NCBI RefSeq assembly: GCF_000373985.1
Contig: NZ_KB892901.1
Coordinates: 62,674-126,673, forward strand
From: Desulfobacter curvatus DSM 3379
GTDB taxonomy: Bacteria > Desulfobacterota > Desulfobacteria > Desulfobacterales > Desulfobacteraceae
DNA length: 64,000 bases
Direction: 5' to 3'
The notes under the pieces were generated by a model. It ran no database searches, had not been told where the DNA came from, and worked only from the letters and a program-made list of their open reading frames with translations. Below, piece by piece: positions 1 through 7,413 of the stretch. How positions within the stretch are numbered: position 1 is the first letter of the stretch; every line of letters starts with the position of its first letter. Both the position numbers and the translations under genes were made by a program.

Positions 1-1
1 C

Positions 2-301
2 ATTGAAGGTCCCATCCAGTATGATGCCGCCATAGAACCAGCTGTCGCAAAAACCAAAATGCCCAACTCTCCTGTGGCAGGCAGGGCTACGGTTTTTATT
101 TTTCCGGATCTTAACACCGGAAACAATACTTACAAGGCTGTCCAGCGATCCTCGAACGCCGTGGCAATCGGCCCAACCCTGCAGGGCTTGAACAAGCCGG
201 TGAATGACTTAAGCCGGGGGTGTCTTGTAACCGACATTATCAACACAGTGGCTATCACAGCCATCCAGGCCGCAGAACAGGATTGGAAAAGTAAGAGCTA
301 A
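2..301 (+). CDS. pta: Phosphate acetyltransferase, C-terminal part (5' end outside window)
   Basis: This reading frame is open from the left edge and ends with TAA at 299-301, giving about 99 C-terminal residues. They include the blocks GPIQYDAAIEP, PNSPVAGRATVFIFPDLNTG and KPVNDLSRG, which closely match the C-terminal catalytic domain of bacterial Pta. Pta interconverts acetyl-CoA and acetyl phosphate in the cytoplasm, as part of acetate activation or overflow. An internal ATG at 59 is not the true start, because the homology runs upstream of it. The stop overlaps the stop of the opposite-strand LysR gene by four bases. Certain as a family call; only the tail is visible. Confidence 0.93.
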   Translation: MEGPIQYDAAIEPAVAKTKMPNSPVAGRATVFIFPDLNTGNNTYKAVQRSSNAVAIGPTLQGLNKPVNDLSRGCLVTDIINTVAITAIQAAEQDWKSKS

Positions 302-1209
302 TGGACATGGGCCTGGTTTTCATACACTGCCTTATAACGTTCCTTTGTATAATAAATAAACTCCTGAAGAACGGATGAAAAATATTTATCCTTATGCCAG
401 ATCGTATAAAAGGAACGGGAAAATTTAAAATCTTTTATTTTAAGACGAAACAGCTGCCCGGACAAAAGTTCATTCATTACGGAAATTCTAGACAAACAGC
501 TTAGCGCACCCTTGTTTCCAAGTACCGATTTCACAGCTTCCGTATGCCCTACTTCCAGGAAGGGCTTAAACCGTTTTTTATACTTTTCTATATGATACAG
601 GAAGACCTCCCGGGTGCCGGACCCCTCCTCTCGGAAAATCCAGCGCTTCGACAGAAGCTCGTCCATGCAATAATCTTCGTTGCGAACTAGATCCGAATCA
701 CCAGTCACCACATAAAGTTCATCAAGACCAAGCACCTCCCGCTCGATCTCGGTACTGTTGTAGTCTGCTTCAACAAACCCGATATCCACATCACCGTCTT
801 CAATAAGCCTGCCGATCTCTATGGTATTGCCGGTTATTTTTTCCACCCGAACCCCTTCATACAACTCGGCAAACTCATAGATAATCTGAGGCAGGATATA
901 GTTGGCAATGGATGAACTGGCACCCACCTTGATATCCCCAACCAAATCCTGATCCCTGAACATGGACTCGCTCTCCCGCAGCCCAAACACAAGGGGCTCC
1001 ATCATTCTAAAAAAATAGCGCCCGTTTTCATTGACCACCAGCCTTTTGTGGATACGGTCGAACAATAATTTTCCCAAGGTCTCTTCAAGTGATTTTATGG
1101 CCATGGATACGGCCGACTGGGTAAGTCCGAAATCCTTAGCCACCTGACTTAAATGGGGTGTCTTCACAAGCGCAAGAAATAGTTCAAGTTGCCTTAATGT
1201 CAATCGCAT
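298..1209 (-). CDS. LysR-family transcriptional regulator
   Basis: The protein has 303 aa, the usual LysR length. Residues 1-60 form the winged helix-turn-helix (LRQLELFLALVKTPHLSQVA, then GLTQSAVSMAIKSLEE), and the rest is a periplasmic-binding-protein-like effector domain. No sensed ligand can be read from the sequence. The ATG at 1209 lies only one base after GGAGG, which is too close. The TTG two codons later (1203) has a better seven-base spacing and may be the real start, with almost no change to the protein. The gene is convergent with pta, and its possible targets (the SDR gene behind it, or something elsewhere) are unknown. Confidence 0.9.
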   Translation of the reverse strand: MRLTLRQLELFLALVKTPHLSQVAKDFGLTQSAVSMAIKSLEETLGKLLFDRIHKRLVVNENGRYFFRMMEPLVFGLRESESMFRDQDLVGDIKVGASSSIANYILPQIIYEFAELYEGVRVEKITGNTIEIGRLIEDGDVDIGFVEADYNSTEIEREVLGLDELYVVTGDSDLVRNEDYCMDELLSKRWIFREEGSGTREVFLYHIEKYKKRFKPFLEVGHTEAVKSVLGNKGALSCLSRISVMNELLSGQLFRLKIKDFKFSRSFYTIWHKDKYFSSVLQEFIYYTKERYKAVYENQAHVH

Positions 1210-1392
1210 ACCTCCATGGACCTGTTTGGCAAAGGCATTACGCGCACGCCCTTAAATGTTGAAACATAAACAAATTGCATTGGTTGTTTGCCATACAGGA
1301 ACGACTATATCACGCCGGCGGACTCCCCCCAAAGAGGATATTAAAAAAAATTGATTGTTTTATTCAGTTTTTTAAATACACCGCCCAGCCAA

Positions 1393-2211
1393 TCAAACAA
1401 TACCCCGGGGCATGGGTGGCACAAGCGCCCCACCCAGCGCAAAACCGCCGTCTATACGCAAGGTGGCACCGGTCATATACGGGGCATCCTTGATCATAAA
1501 ATTAACGGCTTTGACAACATCGGAAACTTGGCCGGTCCGACCGACCAGGGTATGGTCTATCAGGGAACGCTTTTCCGCATCCGTCAACACTTCCCGCCAG
1601 CCCCGGGTCCCCTGGGCATGGCGGGTTTCAAATATTCCCAGCATTAATTCGTTCACCCGCACCAAAGGCGCCCCCATCCTGGCCCATGTTTCGGTGAGTA
1701 CGCCAACCCCCCGGTTGGCGGCTGAGTAGCCCTCGTTGAAGACCAAGGCAGCAGGGCCTGATCTTCCGGTGATGGCGGCAATAGAAGAAATATTAATGAC
1801 AACAGCGTCATCGGCGGCCTTCAGCAAAGGAAACATCGCTTCAAAAACCCAGCGCTTGGCTTTAAGCGTTGTTTCAATCTCCAAATCCCACTGCGCTTCA
1901 ACATATGCCCCATGGACCGTAGGCCACCCACCGCGCTCTATATTATTCACAAGGATGTCCAGGCGTCCATACCGGTCTTTTATAAATTCTGCCAAACCGG
2001 CTATATCATCGGTTTTACGCAAATCTGCATTAATTATATGGTGTTGGGCACCTGTTTTTTCAAAGTCCGCTTCCATATCACAGAAGGCATCCGGCCAGTC
2101 ATGGCGGGTGAGGACAAGGCTTGCCCCCTGCCGGGCAAGATCCAGGCCAATGCCCTTGCCAATTCCCTTGACTGCCCCAAGCACCAGCGCCACCTTTCCT
2201 TTGATTTCCAT
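1393..2211 (-). CDS. SDR-family protein with altered catalytic motif
   Basis: This 272-aa Rossmann-fold protein belongs to the classical short-chain dehydrogenase/reductase superfamily. It has a glycine-rich cofactor motif near residues 12-20 (GAVKGIGKGIG), the NN motif (LVNNIE), the serine strand (VINISSIAA) and a C-terminal TGATLRIDGGFALGG block typical of FabG-like SDRs. The active-site YxxxK is replaced: the sequence reads GYSAANRGV, so the catalytic Lys is Asn. The NNAG motif is also changed, to NNIE. The substrate is unknown, and the enzyme may be a non-canonical reductase or a binding protein. It starts five bases after the YkgJ-type gene ends, so the two are probably co-transcribed. 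Confidence 0.85.
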   Translation of the reverse strand: MEIKGKVALVLGAVKGIGKGIGLDLARQGASLVLTRHDWPDAFCDMEADFEKTGAQHHIINADLRKTDDIAGLAEFIKDRYGRLDILVNNIERGGWPTVHGAYVEAQWDLEIETTLKAKRWVFEAMFPLLKAADDAVVINISSIAAITGRSGPAALVFNEGYSAANRGVGVLTETWARMGAPLVRVNELMLGIFETRHAQGTRGWREVLTDAEKRSLIDHTLVGRTGQVSDVVKAVNFMIKDAPYMTGATLRIDGGFALGGALVPPMPRGIV

Positions 2212-2216
2212 AAGTT

Positions 2217-2960
2217 TCAGCCCTGAATTTCCAAATCTTTGCCAAACAACTGGTATTTTATCCAGGCAATACCGAAATTAAGCAGACTCAAGTCATCGGA
2301 CATAATCTTTGCCACATATTCCTTGGGCAGCTCCAGTGACGCAAGAAGCCCTTTTTCTTGAATTTGAATTCTAAAATTATCCAGATCATATAAAGCCATA
2401 TAAAAAATATCTTCTTCAGCACCTTCAAGTTTTCCCGGCCTAATCTGATTTTTAAGGCTGATCAGTTCAAGAAGTTTATCATTTTCCGTGTTGTGGTCGA
2501 GCACATCCTGGCCTTTGAGCCACTGGGCTACGGTTCTGTCACCCTGAACGCCAAAGCCTTTGCAATGCGCTTCTTCAATTAAAGCAAAATACTCGACATT
2601 CTTCCCGGTTCCCCTGTCCTTTACAATGGCCCGGGCCAAGGGGTACATGCGGCATGATCCCGGGCGGTCATTATATATGGAACATCCTGAATCTGTAACA
2701 AAAGGGCAGGCATGGCCGGTGGCAGGATTGGCCTTAAAGGTAAGCACCGGTAAACCGGAACCGGGCCCTGTGTGCCGGGATGTATATTTTTGCAAAAATT
2801 GCCCGGACAGCAAACTTACTGCATGTTTCATTCTCAGAATATCATAGGGGGTCAGTGCCTGATTCAGGTCCCGGCAGCACTGATTAAAACAAGGATTATC
2901 CGAACTGCAATTAAATTGCATAGGGTCATCCAAGCCCACAGGCAACATTTCATCGTTCAT
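2217..2960 (-). CDS. YkgJ-family cysteine cluster protein
   Basis: The 247-aa protein has the Cys-rich metal-chelating signature of the YkgJ/PF03692 family. A first cluster (CSSDNPCFNQCCRD) lies near residues 18-31, followed by CPFVTDSGCSIYNDRPGSCRMYPL near residues 83-108. Such proteins probably bind Zn or an Fe-S cluster, but their reaction is unproven. The ATG at 2960 is preceded by AAAGGA. The gene is the first of a two-gene minus-strand unit with the SDR gene and is divergent from aprB across 440 bases. Confidence 0.85.
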   Translation of the reverse strand: MNDEMLPVGLDDPMQFNCSSDNPCFNQCCRDLNQALTPYDILRMKHAVSLLSGQFLQKYTSRHTGPGSGLPVLTFKANPATGHACPFVTDSGCSIYNDRPGSCRMYPLARAIVKDRGTGKNVEYFALIEEAHCKGFGVQGDRTVAQWLKGQDVLDHNTENDKLLELISLKNQIRPGKLEGAEEDIFYMALYDLDNFRIQIQEKGLLASLELPKEYVAKIMSDDLSLLNFGIAWIKYQLFGKDLEIQG

Positions 2961-3174
2961 TTTTTTTCCTTTATTATTTTAAAATTATGCTATAGAAAGG
3001 GTCATCAATAACCGGCGGATAACCTACCAGGATCCAACTGTTTTTTCCAGATGATTTTAATGTATGCATTCACAAGATATAGTGGCTTACCTGCCCCAAA
3101 AACATATATATTGTCAAAGCAATAATCATTCAAAAAAATTGAAGAATTCATTAAATCATTTTTTTTGAATTTTC

Positions 3175-3204
3175 TTGACACAGACCTTGTCAGGGTGTTA
3201 TTCC
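3175..3204 (+). promoter_or_regulatory. Candidate sigma-70 promoter for aprBA
   Basis: There is a perfect -35 TTGACA at 3175-3180. The best -10 match at usable spacing (18 bp) is TATTCC at 3199-3204, which is weak. It lies about 200 bases upstream of aprB in the only large gap on that side. This is an inference from motif and position only. Confidence 0.35.
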
Positions 3205-3223
3205 CATATCATTTGTTTGGAGG

Positions 3224-3325
3224 ATGAAGGCTTATTGGATGAAATTTCAAACAGGTCCAAGCCACTACCCTCAAGAGCTAAACGTTTTAAATTACAGGTC
3301 TTTCGAAATTTTCGGCAGGCCTTAA
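3224..3325 (+). CDS. Possible leader peptide upstream of aprB
   Basis: This 33-codon frame begins at ATG 3224, directly behind GGAGG. A second in-frame ATG at 3239 has GAAGG eight bases upstream, which is a better spacing and would give 28 residues. It ends with TAA at 3323-3325, 75 bases before aprB. No homology is recognised. It would sit at the start of the transcript if the 3175 promoter is real. It could equally be chance in an AT-rich leader. Confidence 0.25.
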   Translation: MKAYWMKFQTGPSHYPQELNVLNYRSFEIFGRP

Positions 3326-3400
3326 TCTAGATAGAAATAAATTGTCGCACAACGGTATTTGTGCAATTTTGATTAACCTACATTAATGGAGGTATTTTAA

Positions 3401-3838
3401 ATGCCATCTTTTGTAATCGCAGAAAAATGTGACGGCTGTAAAGGCGGAGATAAAACCGCATGCATGTACATCTGCCCCAATGACCTGATGGTTCTGGATG
3501 CAAATGCAATGAAAGCTTACAACCAAGAACCGGATCAGTGCTGGGAATGCTACTCTTGCGTAAAAATCTGCCCCTCCCAAGCCATCGAAGTAAGAGGTTA
3601 CTCTGACTTCGTGCCCATGGGCGCTGCTGTACAGCCCATGATGGGTACCGAGGACATTATGTGGACCTGTAAGTTCAGAAACGGCGTTGTAAAACGCTTT
3701 AAGTTCCCCATCAGAACCACTCCCGAAGGCGAAGCCAACTCCTATGATGATCTGAAGGGTAAAGACCTTTCTTCAGGCCTGCTGTCCACTGAAGAAGCTG
3801 ACGGTATGACACTGGTTGCTCCTACCGAACTGGCATAG
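3401..3838 (+). CDS. aprB: Adenylylsulfate reductase, beta subunit (AprB)
   Basis: AprB is the iron-sulfur subunit of dissimilatory APS reductase. It passes electrons to the FAD in AprA for the cytoplasmic reduction of APS to sulfite and AMP. The protein has 145 aa. Two [4Fe-4S] clusters are provided by Cys 10, 13, 21 and 25 (CDGC, with the inserted loop typical of AprB, then CMYICP) and Cys 47, 50, 53 and 57 (CWECYSCVKICP). The C-terminal tail is the AprB arm that wraps AprA. GGAGG lies eight bases before the ATG. It is followed 48 bases later by aprA, so the two form an operon. Confidence 0.97.
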   Translation: MPSFVIAEKCDGCKGGDKTACMYICPNDLMVLDANAMKAYNQEPDQCWECYSCVKICPSQAIEVRGYSDFVPMGAAVQPMMGTEDIMWTCKFRNGVVKRFKFPIRTTPEGEANSYDDLKGKDLSSGLLSTEEADGMTLVAPTELA

Positions 3839-3886
3839 GTTGCTTAAATTTAATTCTGATACTTATAAAATTTTTGGAGGTATATA

Positions 3887-5848
3887 ATGGCATTACCTAA
3901 CAAACCTGCTGGTGAAATTAAAACCGTTAGAGAGCCAGAGGTAGAAAAAAGAGACGTTGATGTTCTGATCGTCGGCGGTGGTATGGCTGCTTGCGGTACT
4001 GCATTTGAGATCAAAAAATGGGCTGACGACGACACAAAAATCCTGCTCGTCGACAAAGCTGCCCTTGAACGGTCCGGCGCTGTTGCTCAAGGTCTGTCCG
4101 CCATCAACACTTACATTGGTGACAACAAACCTGAAGATTATGTCCGCATGGTTCGTAACGACCTGATGGGTATTGTTCGCGAAGACTTGATCTTTGACCT
4201 TGGCCGTCACGTTGACGACTCCGTACATCTGTTCGAAGAATGGGGACTTCCCATCTGGAAAAAAACCGACGACGGTAAAAACCTCGACGGTAAAAAAGGC
4301 CAGAAAGCCGGTACCCTTAAAGCTGGAGCAACTCCGGTTCGTACAGGTAAATGGCAGATCATGATCAACGGTGAATCTTACAAGAGAATCGTTGCTGAAG
4401 CCGGCAAAAAAGCCCTTGGCGACGAAAACATCCTTGAAAGAGTTTTCATCGTTGAAATCCTCAACGACAAAGATGATCCCACAAGAGCTGCCGGCGCAGT
4501 TGGTTTTTCCGTACGTGAAAACAAAGTTTACATCATCAGCGCAAAGGTTATGATGGTTGCCTGCGGTGGCGCGGTTAACATCTACCAGCCCCGTTCCGTT
4601 GCTGAAGGTAAAGGCCGTGCATGGTATCCTGTATGGAATGCCGGTTCCACTTACACCATGGCTCTTAGAGCTGGTGCTGAACTCTCCATGATGGAAAACC
4701 GTTTCACCCCGGCCCGTTTTAAAGACGGTTACGGCCCTGTTGGTGCTTGGTTCCTGCTGTTCAAAGCAAAAACCGTTAACGGCCTTGGTGAAAACTATGC
4801 CGGTTCCGACGATGCCAAAGCTGAGCTTGAAAAATATGCTCCTTATGGAACTGCTGCCGTAACACCGACCTGTCTGCGTAACCATCTGATGATGAAAGAA
4901 TACAAAGAAGGCCGTGGTCCCATCATCATGGAAACCACCAAAGCACTCGCTGCTCTTGGCGAAACCATGGACAAAAAAGAGCTGAAACATCTTGAGTCAG
5001 AAGCTTGGGAAGATTTCCTTGACATGTCCGTTGGTCAGGCTGGTCTGTGGTGTGCAACCAATACAGAGCCCGAGAAAAAAGACTCTGAGATTATGCCCAC
5101 CGAACCGTACCTGCTGGGTTCTCATTCCGGTTGCTGCGGCATCTGGTGTTCCGGTCCCGAAGAAGACTGGGTACCCGATTCCTACAAATGGGGTTACAAC
5201 AGAATGACCACATGTAAAGGTCTGTTCACTGCCGGTGACGGCGTTGGATGCTCCGGTCATAAATTCTCTTCTGGTTCCCATGCTGAAGGCCGTATCATTG
5301 CCAAGTCCATGCTTCAGTACCTGAAAGCCGAAGGCGACAAGGTTTCCGGTTTTGCTGAAACTGATCAGGAACTGGTCGACATGATTTACTATCCGGTATA
5401 CAACTACCTGGATAACTGTGAATACACCACAGCTACAGACGTTAACCCCAACTACTGCAAACCTGCCGGTATGGCAATGCGTCTGATGAAAATGACCAAT
5501 GAGTATGGTGCTGGTACAGCTACATTCTACATGACCAACGGCAAATCCCTCGAAGTTCTCATGGACCTGTTCGAAATGTTCCGTGAAGACCTTGAGAAAA
5601 TTGCTGCCGGCGATCTTCATGAACTGCTCAGAGCTTGGGAAATTATCCATCGTCTCTACACAGTTCAGGCTCACACCCGTCACATCCAGTTCCGTGAAGA
5701 ATCCCGCTTCCCTGGTTTCTACTACAGAGGCGACTTCATGGGCCAGAATGACGAAGAATGGTTCTGCTTTGTTAACTCTTCTTATGACAAGAAGACTAAC
5801 GAGTGGACTCTGAAAAAAGAACCCTACGTTAAAATTATCTCCGACTAG
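3887..5848 (+). CDS. aprA: Adenylylsulfate reductase, alpha subunit (AprA)
   Basis: AprA is the catalytic FAD subunit of dissimilatory APS reductase (EC 1.8.99.2). At 653 aa it is of normal length. The FAD dinucleotide motif GGGMAACG is at residues 30-37. Typical AprA blocks follow: AQGLSAINTYIG, GSTYTMALRAGAE, GSHSGCCGIWCSGPEEDW and FTAGDGVGCSGHKFSSGSHA. It belongs to the fumarate reductase/succinate dehydrogenase flavoprotein superfamily. TTGGAGG stands six bases ahead of the ATG. Codon choice looks strongly biased (many GGT, GTT and CTG codons), as expected for one of the most abundant proteins of a sulfate reducer. A strong terminator follows. Confidence 0.98.
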   Translation: MALPNKPAGEIKTVREPEVEKRDVDVLIVGGGMAACGTAFEIKKWADDDTKILLVDKAALERSGAVAQGLSAINTYIGDNKPEDYVRMVRNDLMGIVREDLIFDLGRHVDDSVHLFEEWGLPIWKKTDDGKNLDGKKGQKAGTLKAGATPVRTGKWQIMINGESYKRIVAEAGKKALGDENILERVFIVEILNDKDDPTRAAGAVGFSVRENKVYIISAKVMMVACGGAVNIYQPRSVAEGKGRAWYPVWNAGSTYTMALRAGAELSMMENRFTPARFKDGYGPVGAWFLLFKAKTVNGLGENYAGSDDAKAELEKYAPYGTAAVTPTCLRNHLMMKEYKEGRGPIIMETTKALAALGETMDKKELKHLESEAWEDFLDMSVGQAGLWCATNTEPEKKDSEIMPTEPYLLGSHSGCCGIWCSGPEEDWVPDSYKWGYNRMTTCKGLFTAGDGVGCSGHKFSSGSHAEGRIIAKSMLQYLKAEGDKVSGFAETDQELVDMIYYPVYNYLDNCEYTTATDVNPNYCKPAGMAMRLMKMTNEYGAGTATFYMTNGKSLEVLMDLFEMFREDLEKIAAGDLHELLRAWEIIHRLYTVQAHTRHIQFREESRFPGFYYRGDFMGQNDEEWFCFVNSSYDKKTNEWTLKKEPYVKIISD

Positions 5849-5886
5849 TGCGGTAAGACGTTTTAACCTAAGGATGTCTTGATATG

Positions 5887-5925
5887 AACCTCCAGGTGCC
5901 GGCTTACCGGTGCCTGGAGGTTTTT
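5887..5925 (+). terminator. Rho-independent terminator after aprA
   Basis: A stem of about 16 pairs, including two G-U wobbles, runs from AACCTCCAGG (from 5887) to CCTGGAGGTT (to 5922). It has a CTTA loop and continues into TTTTT. It lies 38 bases after the aprA stop and separates aprBA from qmoABC, or attenuates transcription between them. Confidence 0.9.
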
Positions 5926-6023
5926 CAGATTATGCCTGCACGGCCCTGTCTCCTTCTTTGTAAGCTTGCAAACAAACCGTTTATAGGGTACTACTTTGCA
6001 GTCTTACAAATAAGGAGATCAGG

Positions 6024-6053
6024 ATGCCGACCCCGGGCTTAAACCGGACATAA
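6024..6053 (+). CDS. Possible nine-residue leader ORF upstream of qmoA
   Basis: AAGGAG at 6012-6017 precedes ATG 6024 by six bases, which is an excellent ribosome-binding site. It opens a frame of only nine codons (MPTPGLNRT) ending in TAA. qmoA starts 83 bases later. The strength of the ribosome-binding site is the only support; it could be a remnant or a chance match. Confidence 0.2.
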   Translation: MPTPGLNRT

Positions 6054-6135
6054 TTGGTTTTGCCAGGATCCGGCATACAAAATTTGGAACTCATACACAA
6101 CACAACTACACAACTCAAATGCACGGAGGGACAGC

Positions 6136-7407
6136 ATGACTACAGAAAATTCAGCCCCGGTAAGTGGAAGCATTATGGTGGTTGGCGGTGGAATCAGTGG
6201 CCTGACAACCGCTTTGGAAGCTGCCGAAGTGGGCTACGAAGTCTTCCTTATAGAAAAGGAAGCTTCCCTTGGTGGAAGAGTCACCCAGCTCAAACACTAC
6301 TTCCCCAAACTCTGCCCGCCTACCTGCGGTCTTGAAATCAATTACAGACGTCTCAAAGACAACAAGAACATCAAGGTGTATACGCTTTCCGAGGTACAGA
6401 ACGTTGACGGCAAGCCTGGAGATTACACCGTGACCGTTAAAACCGCACCACGGTATGTAAACAGCAACTGCACCTGCTGCGGTGAATGTGAAAAAGTGTG
6501 CGAAACTGAAATCAGCAATGAATTCAACTTCGGCATGGATCGCCGTAAAGCGGCATACCTGCCCCACAACATGGCCTTTCCCCAAAGATATGTCATGGAT
6601 TCGGCCATGGGCAAAGAAGACCGGGATAAGGTTAAAGAAGCCTGCAAATATGACGCCATTGATTTTACCATGGAAGAAAGCACATTTGACCTGAAAGTCG
6701 GTGCTGTTGTATTTACCACCGGCTGGCAGCCCTATGATGCTACCCGCATTGACAATCTTGGGTTTGGCCGGTACCAGAACATTATTACCAACATGATGCT
6801 GGAACGTTTGGCCTCTTCCAACGGCCCCACCGAAGGTAAAATCATCCGTCCGTCCGACGACAAGGCACCGGAAACCATCGCCTTTGCCCAGTGTGCAGGC
6901 TCCAGGGATGAAAATCATCTGCCCTACTGCTCTTATATATGCTGCCTGGCATCCTTAAAACATGCCACATACATCAGAGCCCAGTATCCTGATGCAAAAA
7001 TCTACATCTATTATATTGATCTTCGGACCCCAGGCAGAAAATACGAAAACTTCTATGCCAAACTCAAAGAAGATGAAAACGTATTTTTCGTAAAAGGCAA
7101 GGTCGCTGAAGTCAGTGAAGAGAGCGGCACCGGCAACATTAACCTTGTGGCGGAAGATACCATCTCCGGAGAAAAAATCAGACAGACCGTTGATATGCTG
7201 GTGCTGGCTACCGGCATGCAGCCCACCTGCGCCATTGATAAGCCTGCAGCGGATCTGACCTTTGATGACGAAGGCTTTATTATCAATGACTTTTCCAAAG
7301 GCGGCCTGTTTGCAGCAGGGTGTGCCAATAAACCGGCCGATGTTGTGACATCCAACCAGAATGCAACCGGCATGGCCCTTAAAGCCATTCAGACTCTGAG
7401 GAGGTAA
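6136..7407 (+). CDS. qmoA: Quinone-interacting oxidoreductase subunit QmoA
   Basis: QmoA is an HdrA-like FAD protein of the QmoABC complex, which is thought to pass electrons from menaquinol to APS reductase. The protein has 423 aa. The N-terminal FAD motif VVGGGISGLT is at about residues 15-24. A cysteine pair in CPPTCGLEIN, a ferredoxin-like CTCCGECEKVCE and a later CSYICC stretch are all features of Qmo/HdrA flavoproteins. GGAGGG lies about five bases before the ATG. The stop is six bases before qmoB, so they share an operon. The protein is peripheral on the cytoplasmic face. Confidence 0.95.
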   Translation: MTTENSAPVSGSIMVVGGGISGLTTALEAAEVGYEVFLIEKEASLGGRVTQLKHYFPKLCPPTCGLEINYRRLKDNKNIKVYTLSEVQNVDGKPGDYTVTVKTAPRYVNSNCTCCGECEKVCETEISNEFNFGMDRRKAAYLPHNMAFPQRYVMDSAMGKEDRDKVKEACKYDAIDFTMEESTFDLKVGAVVFTTGWQPYDATRIDNLGFGRYQNIITNMMLERLASSNGPTEGKIIRPSDDKAPETIAFAQCAGSRDENHLPYCSYICCLASLKHATYIRAQYPDAKIYIYYIDLRTPGRKYENFYAKLKEDENVFFVKGKVAEVSEESGTGNINLVAEDTISGEKIRQTVDMLVLATGMQPTCAIDKPAADLTFDDEGFIINDFSKGGLFAAGCANKPADVVTSNQNATGMALKAIQTLRR

Positions 7408-7413
7408 CGAACC

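Larger units (their letters stand above)
2961..3400. other. Long intergenic leader between the YkgJ gene and aprB
   Basis: These 440 bases hold the divergent control region. A TTGACA box at 3175-3180 is followed 18 bases later by a weak TATTCC at 3199-3204, a possible promoter for aprBA. This leaves a leader of roughly 190 bases that contains a short open frame with Shine-Dalgarno-like sequences (see the separate entry). The rest is AT-rich, and nothing else is recognised. Confidence 0.5.

Noticed and set aside
3893..4990. Long open frame of 365 codons on the minus strand inside aprA
   Set aside because: It is the antisense shadow of a strongly codon-biased gene, with no ribosome-binding site or recognisable content. 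The opposite frames of qmoA, qmoB and aprA show several such shadows.
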